From Pseudanabaena yagii GIHE-NHR1 (lineage in GTDB: Bacteria; Cyanobacteriota; Cyanobacteriia; Pseudanabaenales; Pseudanabaenaceae), in assembly GCF_012863495.1 (NCBI RefSeq), contig NZ_JAAVJL010000003.1:310001-374000 (forward strand): a stretch of 64,000 bases of DNA, written 5' to 3'. The notes under the pieces were generated by a model. That model saw nothing but the letters and a program-made list of their open reading frames with translations, had not been told where the DNA came from and searched no databases. A program made the translations under genes and the position numbers. Positions within the stretch are counted from its first letter, which is position 1. The number at the start of each line of letters is the position of its first letter. This document shows, piece after piece, positions 25,587-34,425 of this stretch.

Positions 25587-27842
25587 ATGCAAAGTGAACA
25601 ACATTCTCAAATATCACCTCAAAAAAGTGATGTGAAGCGCTTTTGGACAACTAATTTAGCGAATGCACAATCGGTAGATGATGAGGGTGGGTTAAAATTT
25701 GGAAATGTATTGCAATCCTTGCAGAGACGATTACCTGTAATTGCTAGTGTAACTATTGTAGTGACTTCTTTAGCTGTATTTAGGTCTGCTACGAGTAAAC
25801 CAAATTACCAATCTGGATTTGAAATTTTAGCCAAACCGATCACGGAAGAGACTCGTGTTATTTCTGCTGTAACCCTAAATAATAGAGATACAGAAGCTAC
25901 AAAGGATACTAAAGAAGCTATTAGCCCTACGACATTAAAAATATTAAAGAGTTCTAGAATTCTTACTCCGATCGCGGAAAAGCTAAAGGCAAAATACCCA
26001 AATATTGATGATGATAGCCTGGCTGAAGGTCTAACGATAAAGACAGAAAATCAAGTTTTAAGTGTCAGTTATCAGGATAAAGACTCTAAAAAAGTCAAGG
26101 AAATTCTCGATTTAGTTTCTCAGGCATATCTTGCCTATAGTTTGGAAGAGCGTTTATCTGACGTGCAACAAGGACTTGACTTTGTAAATTCTCAATTACC
26201 ACAAGTCCAAGAGAGAGTTAGTAATCTTCAGGATAAACTCCAAACTTTTAGACAACAATATAATCTTATTGATCCAGATTCCAGTAGTAAACAACTAGCG
26301 GCAGAAACTAGTACTATTGCTCAACAGAAGCTAGAAACTAAAGTCAAACTAGATGAAGCACGTTCGCTATACCAAGATCTAAGTCGGCAAGTATCTGAAC
26401 CAGTGGATGAAACTAAGGTATCATCACTGCTCCAAGACAACCCAAGATATCAAGCAATTTTAACGCAGATCCAAGTTGTAGATGGTCAAATTGCCAAGGA
26501 ACTGAGCATATATCAAGAAAATACTGATAAAGTTCAAGCATTAAAGGATCAACGTGCTAATTTGATTCCATTATTACGTCTTGAAGAGGAAAGAGCTAAA
26601 GAGCTAGTTGCAAGTCGCATTAGAGATTTAGAAGCACGTAGCGAAATATTAGCACAAGTAGAAGAGAAGCTAAATCAGGAAGTAAAACAGTTATCTAGCA
26701 TATCTCGACAATATACCGATATTCAGCAAGAAATTAAAATTACTAACGATAATCTCAACCAGTTTTTAACAAAGCGCGAGGCTTTACGTATTGATGCTGG
26801 ACAACGTAAAACACCTTGGCAAATTTTGACTCCAGTAAAAGACCCTGTATCTTCATCCGCTGATGTTAAACGGAATGGAGTCCTAGGAGCAATACTGGGG
26901 CTATTGTTAGGTTCTGGATTGGCTCTACTGCTAGACAAATTGAGTAATTTATTACGTACACCAGATGAAGTTAAAGATGTCGCTAAATTGCCTATTTTAG
27001 GAGTGATTCCATTTAACTCAGACTTAAATCAAGAGGAAATTATAGATGATACTTCGGAAATTATTCCTTTAGAGCGAAACTTGATAGAGAATGAGGCTTT
27101 ACATACCCTTGGGAAACCAACAAAAATTGTGAACTTAAAATATTGGATAAATCGAGCAACTAAGGGGCGAAAGTCTGATTCTAGTTCTATAAAACCTTAT
27201 TATATGACTTCTATCTTTTTAGAAGCTTTCCGAGCACTTTATACCAATATTCGTTTACTTAACCCTGATTTAGAAGTTCGTTCTATCGTTATTAGTTCCT
27301 CTATGCCAAGTGAAGGTAAATCAACATCTTCTGTCTACTTAGCACAGGCAGCAGCAGCATTGGGCAAAAGAGTTCTATTAGTAGATGCAGACTTGCGTCG
27401 CCCCAATATCCATGAACAATTGTTACTCAGCAATACTCTTGGACTTAGTAATCTAATTTCCACGGATCTAACTTTTGACCAGGTATTACAGCGATCGCCT
27501 ATTGAACCAAACTTATCGATTCTTACTTCTGGACAAATACCCCCAGATCCGACGCGGTTACTTTCCTCCCAAAAAATGCAGAATTTGATGCAATTATTTC
27601 AGGAAAGTTTTGACTTAGTAATTTATGATACTCCTCCTTTATTAGGGTTGGTTGACTCAAAATTGATTGCTGCAAAAACAGATGGTATTGTTATTGTGGT
27701 TGGATTGGATAAGGCTAAAGCTTCTAATCTGACACAGGCTCTAGACCTACTAAGCAATTCTCCAATAGGAGTCTTTGGGGTAATTGTGAATGGTTCAAAA
27801 GATTATGATGCTGATCTCAATAAAACCTATAGTCTGTATTAG
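25587..27842 (+). CDS. Wzc-like polysaccharide co-polymerase with tyrosine-kinase domain
   Basis: This 751-residue protein has a Wzz-type N-terminal domain with a first membrane helix near residues 50-70, a long coiled-coil-like periplasmic region (about 180-400) and a second helix near 430-450 (GAILGLLLGSGLALLLD). A cytoplasmic BY-kinase domain follows: Walker A PSEGKST (about 573), Walker A' LLVDADLRRP and Walker B LVIYDTPP. It controls chain length and export of surface polysaccharide. The C-terminus has only three scattered tyrosines rather than a dense cluster, so autophosphorylation may be limited. Confidence 0.92.
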   Translation: MQSEQHSQISPQKSDVKRFWTTNLANAQSVDDEGGLKFGNVLQSLQRRLPVIASVTIVVTSLAVFRSATSKPNYQSGFEILAKPITEETRVISAVTLNNRDTEATKDTKEAISPTTLKILKSSRILTPIAEKLKAKYPNIDDDSLAEGLTIKTENQVLSVSYQDKDSKKVKEILDLVSQAYLAYSLEERLSDVQQGLDFVNSQLPQVQERVSNLQDKLQTFRQQYNLIDPDSSSKQLAAETSTIAQQKLETKVKLDEARSLYQDLSRQVSEPVDETKVSSLLQDNPRYQAILTQIQVVDGQIAKELSIYQENTDKVQALKDQRANLIPLLRLEEERAKELVASRIRDLEARSEILAQVEEKLNQEVKQLSSISRQYTDIQQEIKITNDNLNQFLTKREALRIDAGQRKTPWQILTPVKDPVSSSADVKRNGVLGAILGLLLGSGLALLLDKLSNLLRTPDEVKDVAKLPILGVIPFNSDLNQEEIIDDTSEIIPLERNLIENEALHTLGKPTKIVNLKYWINRATKGRKSDSSSIKPYYMTSIFLEAFRALYTNIRLLNPDLEVRSIVISSSMPSEGKSTSSVYLAQAAAALGKRVLLVDADLRRPNIHEQLLLSNTLGLSNLISTDLTFDQVLQRSPIEPNLSILTSGQIPPDPTRLLSSQKMQNLMQLFQESFDLVIYDTPPLLGLVDSKLIAAKTDGIVIVVGLDKAKASNLTQALDLLSNSPIGVFGVIVNGSKDYDADLNKTYSLY

Positions 27843-27944
27843 ATTAAATAAAATTATTATTACATCTTTGCAAGTTACCCTTATTACTCTAATATTTGCC
27901 TTTAGGTAGATGCTTCCATACGTGAAGATATCTCTTAAGAGATT

Positions 27945-28655
27945 ATGGAACCCTTGATTTTTTTTGCTGTTATTTGGTTATTGTGGTTGATTAGTTCTAG
28001 ATCGTGGAAACGACGATTTGTACTGCCATTAGCTATTATCGGATTGCTTTACCTATTTATAACTTCTCCAATTATGCTTGCTTTGGCAAGCCAAGGGTTG
28101 ACTTTTGCTATTCCTCAAGACTCTGGAGAGAATGCTGATGCTATTGTGATTTTAGGACGAGGTGAATCCTTACGATCGCCACGAGTGGATTTAGGTAATG
28201 AACTCTGGCAACAGAAGCGTGCTCCTAAAATATTTGTTAGTGGAATGCTGGATGCTCAGGAAATTGCTACACATCTAAAACAAAAAGGAGTACCCCATTT
28301 CAAAATTAGTGGAGAAAGTTGCTCGCAGAGTACGGAAGAAAATGCTCAATTTACGACAGCATTACTTTACCCACAAGGTATTCAGAAAATCTTACTGGTA
28401 ACTGATGTTCCACATATGTTGCGATCGCAAATTTTATTTCAAAGCTATGGGTTTAAAGTTATTCCTCGTATGATTCCTTTACCTGTGCAATGGAGTAATA
28501 ATAAGCAACTCAAGGCTGTTTTACGAGAATACGCAGCTTTAATTCATTATCAATGGAATGGGTATTTAAGAAATAGAACTCAAGAAGAAATTGTGAATCC
28601 ATCTGAAAAGGTTAGCGATCGCCTTAAGAATTGGAATTGCCGAATTAACATCTAA
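27945..28655 (+). CDS. YdcF/ElyC family (DUF218) membrane-anchored protein
   Basis: This 236-residue protein has two N-terminal hydrophobic segments (about 1-18 and 25-50) and then the DUF218 domain: DAIVILGRGESL, NELWQQKRAPKIFVSG, ESCSQSTEENA and ILLVTDVPHMLRSQ. DUF218 proteins such as ElyC/SanA act in envelope biogenesis, possibly with lipid carriers. It follows the Wzc-like gene by about 100 bases in the same direction and is probably part of the same transcript. Molecular activity is not established. Confidence 0.85.
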   Translation: MEPLIFFAVIWLLWLISSRSWKRRFVLPLAIIGLLYLFITSPIMLALASQGLTFAIPQDSGENADAIVILGRGESLRSPRVDLGNELWQQKRAPKIFVSGMLDAQEIATHLKQKGVPHFKISGESCSQSTEENAQFTTALLYPQGIQKILLVTDVPHMLRSQILFQSYGFKVIPRMIPLPVQWSNNKQLKAVLREYAALIHYQWNGYLRNRTQEEIVNPSEKVSDRLKNWNCRINI

Positions 28656-28657
28656 AG

Positions 28658-28757
28658 TATAGTCGCATCTAGTTGATAGCTGGAACCAAGAAGAGAGTTG
28701 CGGCGCTTCGCGACACAACTCTCTTCTTGGTTTTATAGCTTAACTTGATTGGCTATA
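28658..28757. repeat. TIR-bounded palindromic element after the YdcF gene
   Basis: Ends are TATAG and CTATA, and the inner stem ACCAAGAAGAGAGTTG pairs with its complement around a CG-rich centre that contains GCTTCGC. The arrangement matches the other elements in the window and may also serve as a terminator. The rest of the 272-base gap to 28928 shows another imperfect repeat near 28810-28850 (ACTCAAAACTAAATTAATTT region). Confidence 0.75.
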
Positions 28758-28927
28758 GCTATAGCTCTGAGTAGTTCGTAGCAAAGAATTTATATTGAGG
28801 TTTTACGGCAATACTCAAAACTAAATTAATTTAGTTTTGAGTATTGCCTGATCGGTAGATGTGATTTTTTCGATAGGGGCTAAAATATACTGAGATTAAA
28901 GTTTCTTAATATTTAGGCAATTGTATC

Positions 28928-30388
28928 GTGCTAATTCAATCAGACTGGCTCAAAAGGCTACGAGGTCACTCGTTTGACCTAGAGTTAGGGGCGATCGCTA
29001 TTATTTATTTTGTCCAAGGCGCAATGGCAATCTCGCAGCTTGCCGTCAGTTTCTTTCTTAAGGATGACTTAGGTCTTAGCCCTGCGGAAGTTGCATCAAT
29101 GGTGGGAATTACAATGATCCCTTGGACAATTAAGCCCCTCTATGGTCTGATTTCCGACGGATTCCCTATATTTGGTTATCGCCGCCGCCCATACCTACTA
29201 ATTTCAAGTGTGCTAGGGATTTTTGCATGGTCAAGTATGGGGCTATGGGTGGCAACTCCGTTTTGGGCGATCGCCATGATTGCCTTCGGTTCTCTTTCAC
29301 TAGCTTGTTCGGATGCAATTACTGATGCCTTGATTGTGCAGCGCGCAAGACTGGAGCCAGAGGGAGATGCAGGATCTTTGCAGTCATTTAGCTGGATTGC
29401 CTCATCCATTGGCGCAATTATGTCTGCCTATTTGAGTGGATATTTGCTAGAGCATTTCGGTGCGAAGTTTGTATTTGAGATTACGGCAATTTTGCCTCTA
29501 TTGGTAGGGATTTCTGCCTTTGCGATCGCTGATCCACCGATGTCCACGGTATATATTGTTGCGCCTGACAAATCGGCAACTAATCTTGAATCGGCGACAC
29601 CTGCGGCTCTATCTCGAAATTCACAGTTATGGATGTCGCTGAAGTTTAACTTTGGTCAGTTACGCCAAGCCTTTACCAACAAAGCCATTTGGCTCCCGAC
29701 ACTTTTCTTGTTTATCTGGCAAGCAACGCCCAGTTCAGATACTGCGTTTTTCTATTTCACTACTAATGAACTGAAGTTTAACCCTGAATTTTTAGGGACA
29801 ATCAAGTTCTTTGCAAGCTGGGCAGGTTTACTCGGCGTATGGCTATTTCAACGCTTTTTTAAAGCAGTACCAACCCGCAAAATTTTCTTTTGGACTACGA
29901 TTATTTCCACAGTTTTAGGACTAACCAGTTTATTACTTGTGACCCATACCAATAGAGCCTTAGGCATTGACGATCGCTGGTTTAGTCTTGGTGATAGTCT
30001 GATTTTGACGGTTGCGGGCAGAATTGCGTTTATGCCTGTTTTGGTTTTGGCAGCAAGGCTTTGCCCTGAAGGGATCGAAGCGACTTTATTTGCGTTGTTG
30101 ATGTCGGTTATTAATATCTCAGCGCTCTGTTCATTTCAATTAGGGGCTGTGCTAACCCATTTTCTAGGGGTTACGGAATCCAATTTCGATAATCTTTGGT
30201 TATTGATTACAATTGCGAATATCAGTAGTCTCTTGCCACTGCCATTCTTAAAATGGTTGCCTGACGAAAAGAATGGTAAGTTTCACCAGTCTAATCAAAC
30301 GACAGCTTTACCTGAGTCGCAATCTTTAGACATCAAAAATCCATTGGCTGGCGAGCAACCTGAAGTGGTTTTACAAGAAAATCCATAG
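28928..30388 (+). CDS. Folate/biopterin transporter (FBT/BT1) family protein
   Basis: This 486-residue protein starts with GTG and has about twelve membrane segments. The segments VQGAMAISQLAVSFFLKDDL, IPWTIKPLYGLISDGFPIFGYRRRPYL and SDAITDALIVQRAR are signature regions of the FBT branch of the major facilitator superfamily, which includes the Synechocystis folate transporter Slr0642. It likely moves folates or pterins across the plasma membrane. The VOC gene begins 8 bases after its stop, suggesting one transcript. Confidence 0.9.
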   Translation: MLIQSDWLKRLRGHSFDLELGAIAIIYFVQGAMAISQLAVSFFLKDDLGLSPAEVASMVGITMIPWTIKPLYGLISDGFPIFGYRRRPYLLISSVLGIFAWSSMGLWVATPFWAIAMIAFGSLSLACSDAITDALIVQRARLEPEGDAGSLQSFSWIASSIGAIMSAYLSGYLLEHFGAKFVFEITAILPLLVGISAFAIADPPMSTVYIVAPDKSATNLESATPAALSRNSQLWMSLKFNFGQLRQAFTNKAIWLPTLFLFIWQATPSSDTAFFYFTTNELKFNPEFLGTIKFFASWAGLLGVWLFQRFFKAVPTRKIFFWTTIISTVLGLTSLLLVTHTNRALGIDDRWFSLGDSLILTVAGRIAFMPVLVLAARLCPEGIEATLFALLMSVINISALCSFQLGAVLTHFLGVTESNFDNLWLLITIANISSLLPLPFLKWLPDEKNGKFHQSNQTTALPESQSLDIKNPLAGEQPEVVLQENP

Positions 30389-30396
30389 ATTAAAAA

Positions 30397-30786
30397 ATGG
30401 AAATCGACTACATTGCTTTATTTGTTTCTGATGTGGGGCGATCTCTAATCTTTTATCGCGATGCGTTAGGATTTCGCTTTGAGAAACCTGCTAAACCTGA
30501 TAGTGCTGAGGGTTATAGTGGCAATCTGAAAATAGGACTTTATGATCGCAGTTGGTTGCCAAAATTATTTGGCGATCGTGGTAAGCAAATTATCAGTGGT
30601 AATCCCTTTTTACTATCAATGACCGTTGATGATCTCGATCTGGTCTACCAAGAATTATGCGATCGGCAGACTCGTCATAATGTGGACATAATTGCACCGC
30701 CACAAGTTATGCCTTGGGGACAAAGAATTCTATTTTTGAGAGATCCTGATGGCAATCTTCTGGAAATTGTACAAGTTGTGAACTAA
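30397..30786 (+). CDS. VOC (glyoxalase/dioxygenase fold) family protein
   Basis: This 129-residue single-unit VOC protein shows the fold's pattern: FVSDVGRSLIFYRDALGF near the start and FLRDPDGNLLEIVQ at the end, with the glutamate of LLEIVQ being the usual metal ligand. No histidine is seen at the first usual ligand position (IALFVSD), so metal binding is doubtful. Substrate is unknown. It lies 8 bases after the FBT transporter gene, with which it is probably co-transcribed. Confidence 0.85.
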   Translation: MEIDYIALFVSDVGRSLIFYRDALGFRFEKPAKPDSAEGYSGNLKIGLYDRSWLPKLFGDRGKQIISGNPFLLSMTVDDLDLVYQELCDRQTRHNVDIIAPPQVMPWGQRILFLRDPDGNLLEIVQVVN

Positions 30787-30827
30787 GGTACTGATTTCGC
30801 TAAACCGCTCAAGTCATGGAATAAATT

Positions 30828-30890
30828 CTAGGAGAGAGTTGCGGCAATTCGTGCCGCAACTCTCTCCTAGCTATCTCTTACATTTCTATA
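30828..30890. repeat. Palindrome with tail shared with the element at 5099-5214
   Basis: A 19-bp stem (CTAGGAGAGAGTTGCGGCA) surrounds ATTCG; one base change would restore a TTC triloop. The following CTAGCTATCTCTTACA is identical to the right tail of the 5.1 kb element. It lies between the converging ends of the VOC gene and the next, leftward gene. Confidence 0.78.
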
Positions 30891-30893
30891 TCA

Positions 30894-31226
30894 TCAATGT
30901 TTTTTTCGCCACAGATGATAGACCATTGCCCCAAGAAATGCTCCCGTTAAAGCTAAGGGAATTAACATTAAAGGTAATAAAACTAGTCCTACACCTTCAG
31001 CCGCAGCAGGAGGGCTGTCTGAAGAACGTTGCAAACCGCCCCGCGATCGTACTGCTAAATCTAGTAAGTATACAAATCCCATCACAGAGACGATACAAAA
31101 TAGTGTAGCCCCTATAAAAACAAAAATCCCTAGTATCATAGATCTCTCATGAAGTCCTGCAATGAAACCGCATACTATCCCCACAAAGGAGCCTATAGCA
31201 AAAGTGTAAGTCAATGTTTCAAGCAT
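30894..31226 (-). CDS. Hypothetical membrane protein
   Basis: This 110-residue protein has three hydrophobic segments (about 5-25, 30-60 and 75-105) with a polar loop rich in serine, proline and arginine (RSRGGLQRSSDSPPAAAEG). I do not recognise the family. The ATG at 31226 is followed by a plausible membrane protein composition. It converges with the VOC gene and is isolated between two palindromic elements. No function is proposed. Confidence 0.65.
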   Translation of the reverse strand: MLETLTYTFAIGSFVGIVCGFIAGLHERSMILGIFVFIGATLFCIVSVMGFVYLLDLAVRSRGGLQRSSDSPPAAAEGVGLVLLPLMLIPLALTGAFLGAMVYHLWRKKH

Positions 31227-31262
31227 TAAGATTTACTCACTAAAAGTAATCCTATTATTTTA

Positions 31263-31357
31263 TATAGCGTTTACCAGTCTAGTGAAGTATAGATTTGTTT
31301 CCCCGCCTTTGGCGGGGAAACAAATCTATGTACCTCGCTTGATTGAAAAACGCTATA
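31263..31357. repeat. TATAGCGTTT-bounded palindromic element
   Basis: The ends TATAGCGTTT and AAACGCTATA are inverted, and the centre is a perfect hairpin with stem TTTGTTTCCCCGCC and loop TTT (AAA on the other strand). A degenerate relative lies at 19614-19681. With flanking sequence it fills most of the gap between the membrane protein and the carboxypeptidase gene. Confidence 0.82.
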
Positions 31358-31521
31358 TCAACAGAAAAGCGATCACTTAGTTATATTGAGATACGAAATG
31401 AGGCTTACCTATTTTGTGTCTTGTTATGAGATTTAGAATTCACACTTTAAGCGAATTCTAATTTTGAGATTTACTGATATATATTTAACTGTGGTTAAAA
31501 CTTTAAAGGTTTGCAACACCT

Positions 31522-32448
31522 ATGCCTACCCAAAACGATATCCCCATTGCCCAGAGGGTCAGCGATCCCCAGCGATCGCCCCAAAAGCAAGTACCAGCCA
31601 ATCCTGTTGTGCGATCGCTACAGGCGGTTCCTTGGTGGGGATATGGTTTAGCAGTATTAGCCTTTCTCTCGCCGATCGTGAGCACCCGCATTTGGTTTGC
31701 GCTAAATGCCAATGCCACCAATGCCCCGCAAGCAAATGTGTCCCCATCGGAAAAAGTTGCTTCAGAGCCAAAATCAGAACCTCAAACCGAGCGTCCTTCA
31801 CCTATTCCGACAGTTGCACCATTTATCAGTACAAATACAGCAACTCCAGCTAATAAAGCCGCCAGTGATAATCCTGACGTAGTTGCCAATGAGCCTGATA
31901 GTCCTCCCGATCTCTTTGGACATCATCCTTACAAAGAAGCTCCTGCCAATCAACTACGCACCATTAGTAGAGCGAGTGACGGCTATGAAATCAAACTGAG
32001 GGAGGCGGCGGCAAAAAGTTATTTGAGTATGGAGGCAGCCGCCAAAGCTGATGGTGTTGATTTTGCGGTGATTTCTGGATTTCGGACGATCGCTGAGCAG
32101 CAGCAACTTTTCTTTGAGATTAGTAAGCAACGCAATCAGACCCCAGCCCAACGCGCTAAGGTCAGTGCGCCCCCCGGGCATAGTGAGCATCATACGGGCT
32201 ATGCGATGGATATTGGTGACGCATCTGTACCAAGTGCCAATCTTTCAACCAGTTTCGAGAAAACTGCCGCTTTTCAATGGCTCCAAAGTAATGCAGCTAA
32301 GTACGGCTTTGAAATGTCATTCCCTCCAAACAATTCTCAGGGTGTGATGTATGAGCCTTGGCATTGGCGCTTTGTCGGTGATGATGACAGTCTGGCTACT
32401 TTCTACAAAAAGCAACCTCGTAGTGGTTCGTTTATTAAAAAGTCATGA
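31522..32448 (+). CDS. VanY-type (M15B) D-alanyl-D-alanine carboxypeptidase
   Basis: This 308-residue protein has a cytoplasmic N-terminus, one membrane anchor (about 35-55, WGYGLAVLAFLSPIVSTRIW) and a proline/serine-rich linker. The M15 domain follows, with SGFRTIAEQQQLF, the zinc-ligand segment SEHHTGYAMDIGD and the final EPWHWRF. It trims the terminal D-alanine of peptidoglycan stem peptides in the periplasm. Its stop overlaps the start of the M41-like gene by 4 bases (ATGA). An out-of-frame open stretch over its 5' part is not a gene. Confidence 0.92.
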   Translation: MPTQNDIPIAQRVSDPQRSPQKQVPANPVVRSLQAVPWWGYGLAVLAFLSPIVSTRIWFALNANATNAPQANVSPSEKVASEPKSEPQTERPSPIPTVAPFISTNTATPANKAASDNPDVVANEPDSPPDLFGHHPYKEAPANQLRTISRASDGYEIKLREAAAKSYLSMEAAAKADGVDFAVISGFRTIAEQQQLFFEISKQRNQTPAQRAKVSAPPGHSEHHTGYAMDIGDASVPSANLSTSFEKTAAFQWLQSNAAKYGFEMSFPPNNSQGVMYEPWHWRFVGDDDSLATFYKKQPRSGSFIKKS

Positions 32449-33128
32449 ACGTTACCACCACTGATTTACTAGCGATCGCCATTTTTACGATCACCATGAT
32501 GTCCCTCGTCGGTACGATGGTGGGTTTATCGCCGATTGTCCCTGCGGTGATCGCAATTGCCTTAATCAGTGCATGGGGTATTGACATTGGCTTTTGGCAA
32601 GGTAAATTTGGTGCATACGCACAAGCATGGCTGAGGGCAAGAGATCCTAAATACCGCGAGCGTGTTTCCTATCACGAAGCAGGGCATTTTTTGGCGGCGC
32701 ATGTCTTGGGCTTTAAAGTGATCAACTATGCGATCGCGGGAATTGTCGGTCAATCTTTGGGGGAAGTCTTAGCTAGCGAAAGTTTTAACGGTATCGAAGG
32801 CGGCGTAGAAATTGAAGTAGATCATTCTGCTAATTCCGTCAATCTCCTAGATCGTTATTGCACCGTCTACATGGCAGGAATCGCTGCCGAGCAACTCATG
32901 TGCGAAGGCGAAACGGAAGGCGGCTTAGATGATATTCAGCGTTTACGTCAAGCTATTTCGAGTTTGCCAAATCCAATGGTGCAAGAACGTTGGGCATTAC
33001 TGAATGCCAAAAATTTACTTGGCGATCGCCGTTCCGTTTTAATTGCCCTTGCGGAACAGATGCAAAATGGAGCTTCCATCGAAGCCTGTTATCAAACAAT
33101 CGAGCAGGCGGCTCTAACTATCAAATAA
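32445..33128 (+). CDS. M41-like zinc metalloprotease without AAA domain
   Basis: This 227-residue protein has one or two N-terminal membrane segments (about 7-48), then SYHEAGHFLAAHVLG carrying the HEAGH zinc motif (His77, Glu78, His81). A segment GETEGGLDDIQRLRQA provides the likely third ligand, as in FtsH. It lacks any AAA ATPase module. Related stand-alone M41-like proteins occur in cyanobacteria. Translational coupling to a VanY carboxypeptidase through an ATGA overlap is notable; a membrane protein processing role is inference. Confidence 0.85.
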   Translation: MNVTTTDLLAIAIFTITMMSLVGTMVGLSPIVPAVIAIALISAWGIDIGFWQGKFGAYAQAWLRARDPKYRERVSYHEAGHFLAAHVLGFKVINYAIAGIVGQSLGEVLASESFNGIEGGVEIEVDHSANSVNLLDRYCTVYMAGIAAEQLMCEGETEGGLDDIQRLRQAISSLPNPMVQERWALLNAKNLLGDRRSVLIALAEQMQNGASIEACYQTIEQAALTIK

Positions 33129-33189
33129 GGTGCTTTGCACCTTTAAAAGATTAGGGTTGCGGCGCTTTGCTCTGCAACCCTAATTCTTT
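33127..33189. terminator. Two hairpins between converging genes
   Basis: AAGGTGC-TTT-GCACCTT (33127-33143) is followed by a larger stem AAAGATTAGGGTTGC with its near-complement (33145-33189) around a degenerate centre. They lie between the ends of the M41-like gene and the leftward methyltransferase gene and probably end transcription from both sides. Confidence 0.7.
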
Positions 33190-33209
33190 AGTGGGAAGGG
33201 AGTATTTGA

Positions 33210-34403
33210 CTAGACAATCTGATTAACTTTACCGACTACAAACTTTAAATAACGCCCTTCAGCAAAGGCGGCAGGGACAGGATGATCGATGGGTTGTCCT
33301 GCTTCATGGATAATTTGGATACGCCGATCGCTCGATTCCGCAGCAGTGGCAAGCATTTCCTTAAAGGCTTCGGGGCTAACTTGGCTAGTGCAACTTGCTG
33401 AAACTAGTAAACCATTGGGCGCGACGCATTTAAGGGCGATCGCATTTAGCTTGGTATAAGCACGAATTGCCGCAAAACGATTTTGCTTACTCTTGGCAAA
33501 AGTGGGTGGATCGAGGATCACAATATCAAAGGTTTGTTGCTCTTGTGCGTAGCGATGCAGCAGATCAAAACAATCCGCAGTTACAAAATTGTGGCGATCG
33601 CGATCGAAATTATTCAACCGCACATTCGTATCGGCAACAGACGCTAAATGTTTGCCAATATCGACATTAGTAACATGACTAGCGCCACCACGCAGGGCAT
33701 AGAGCGAAAATGCCCCCGTATAGGAAAAACAATTCAGTACCGTTTTACCTTGGCTAATTTCCCCGACAAAGCGACGGTTTTCGCGATGGTCGAGAAATAG
33801 CCCCGTCTTTTGTCCAGTTTGCAAATTGACCTGAAACAATAGCCCATGTTCCTTGACCGTGATATCTCCCTTCGGCTCTTTACCCCATAGCAATTGAGTT
33901 TTGCTCTCTTGCGGATTTTCACTTTCAAAATTCTCTAAATGCTTTGTCCGCCATAAAATTCCCTGTAAGGGAACCACCGCTAACAAGGCATTCACTAACC
34001 AATCAAGGAGAACGCTTGCCCCCTCCATATAGGTTTGCACCACCGCATATTCCCCATACAGATCAACGGTAATCCCTGCCAAGCCATCCCCCTCACCAAA
34101 AAGCCATCGATAAGCGGTGCAGTTCTGTTCGCGCAAAGGCGATCGCAGTTCCCATGCCGCTTGTACTCGCGCTTTCAACCAACGCGGATCGGGTAACTGT
34201 CGCTGCGAAAATATCCGAATCGCGATCGGCCCTTTGTTATCCCAGAGTCCAAACCCTGTCCAGCCGCCACACTTGACCCGCACCCATTCCCCCGTCTCAA
34301 AACGTGCTTCTCTAGGCAATCTGTCTCGATAAATCCAAGGATGTCCTTGAGCCAAACGTTCTTTAAGTTGAGTAGAAACAATAATTTCGCGCAGCTTTGC
34401 CAT
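33210..34403 (-). CDS. RlmI-like class I SAM-dependent rRNA methyltransferase
   Basis: This 397-residue protein has an N-terminal PUA-like domain (HPWIYRDRL, GEWVRVKCGG) and a Rossmann methyltransferase domain. Motifs are QKTGLFLDHRENR, VLNCFSYTGAFSLYALRGG (SAM site), NVDIGKH, and the catalytic-region DIVILDPPTFAKSKQN. This layout is that of RlmI/YccW enzymes that make 5-methylcytosine in 23S rRNA. SASCTSQVS supplies the second conserved cysteine region. Exact target site not determinable. Confidence 0.88.
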   Translation of the reverse strand: MAKLREIIVSTQLKERLAQGHPWIYRDRLPREARFETGEWVRVKCGGWTGFGLWDNKGPIAIRIFSQRQLPDPRWLKARVQAAWELRSPLREQNCTAYRWLFGEGDGLAGITVDLYGEYAVVQTYMEGASVLLDWLVNALLAVVPLQGILWRTKHLENFESENPQESKTQLLWGKEPKGDITVKEHGLLFQVNLQTGQKTGLFLDHRENRRFVGEISQGKTVLNCFSYTGAFSLYALRGGASHVTNVDIGKHLASVADTNVRLNNFDRDRHNFVTADCFDLLHRYAQEQQTFDIVILDPPTFAKSKQNRFAAIRAYTKLNAIALKCVAPNGLLVSASCTSQVSPEAFKEMLATAAESSDRRIQIIHEAGQPIDHPVPAAFAEGRYLKFVVGKVNQIV

Positions 34404-34425
34404 TAATTTGTTCTTAATACAGTTA

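Noticed and set aside
31464-31853. 129-codon frame overlapping the VanY gene start
   Set aside because: It is in another phase of the well-supported carboxypeptidase, with cysteine/histidine-rich shadow composition.
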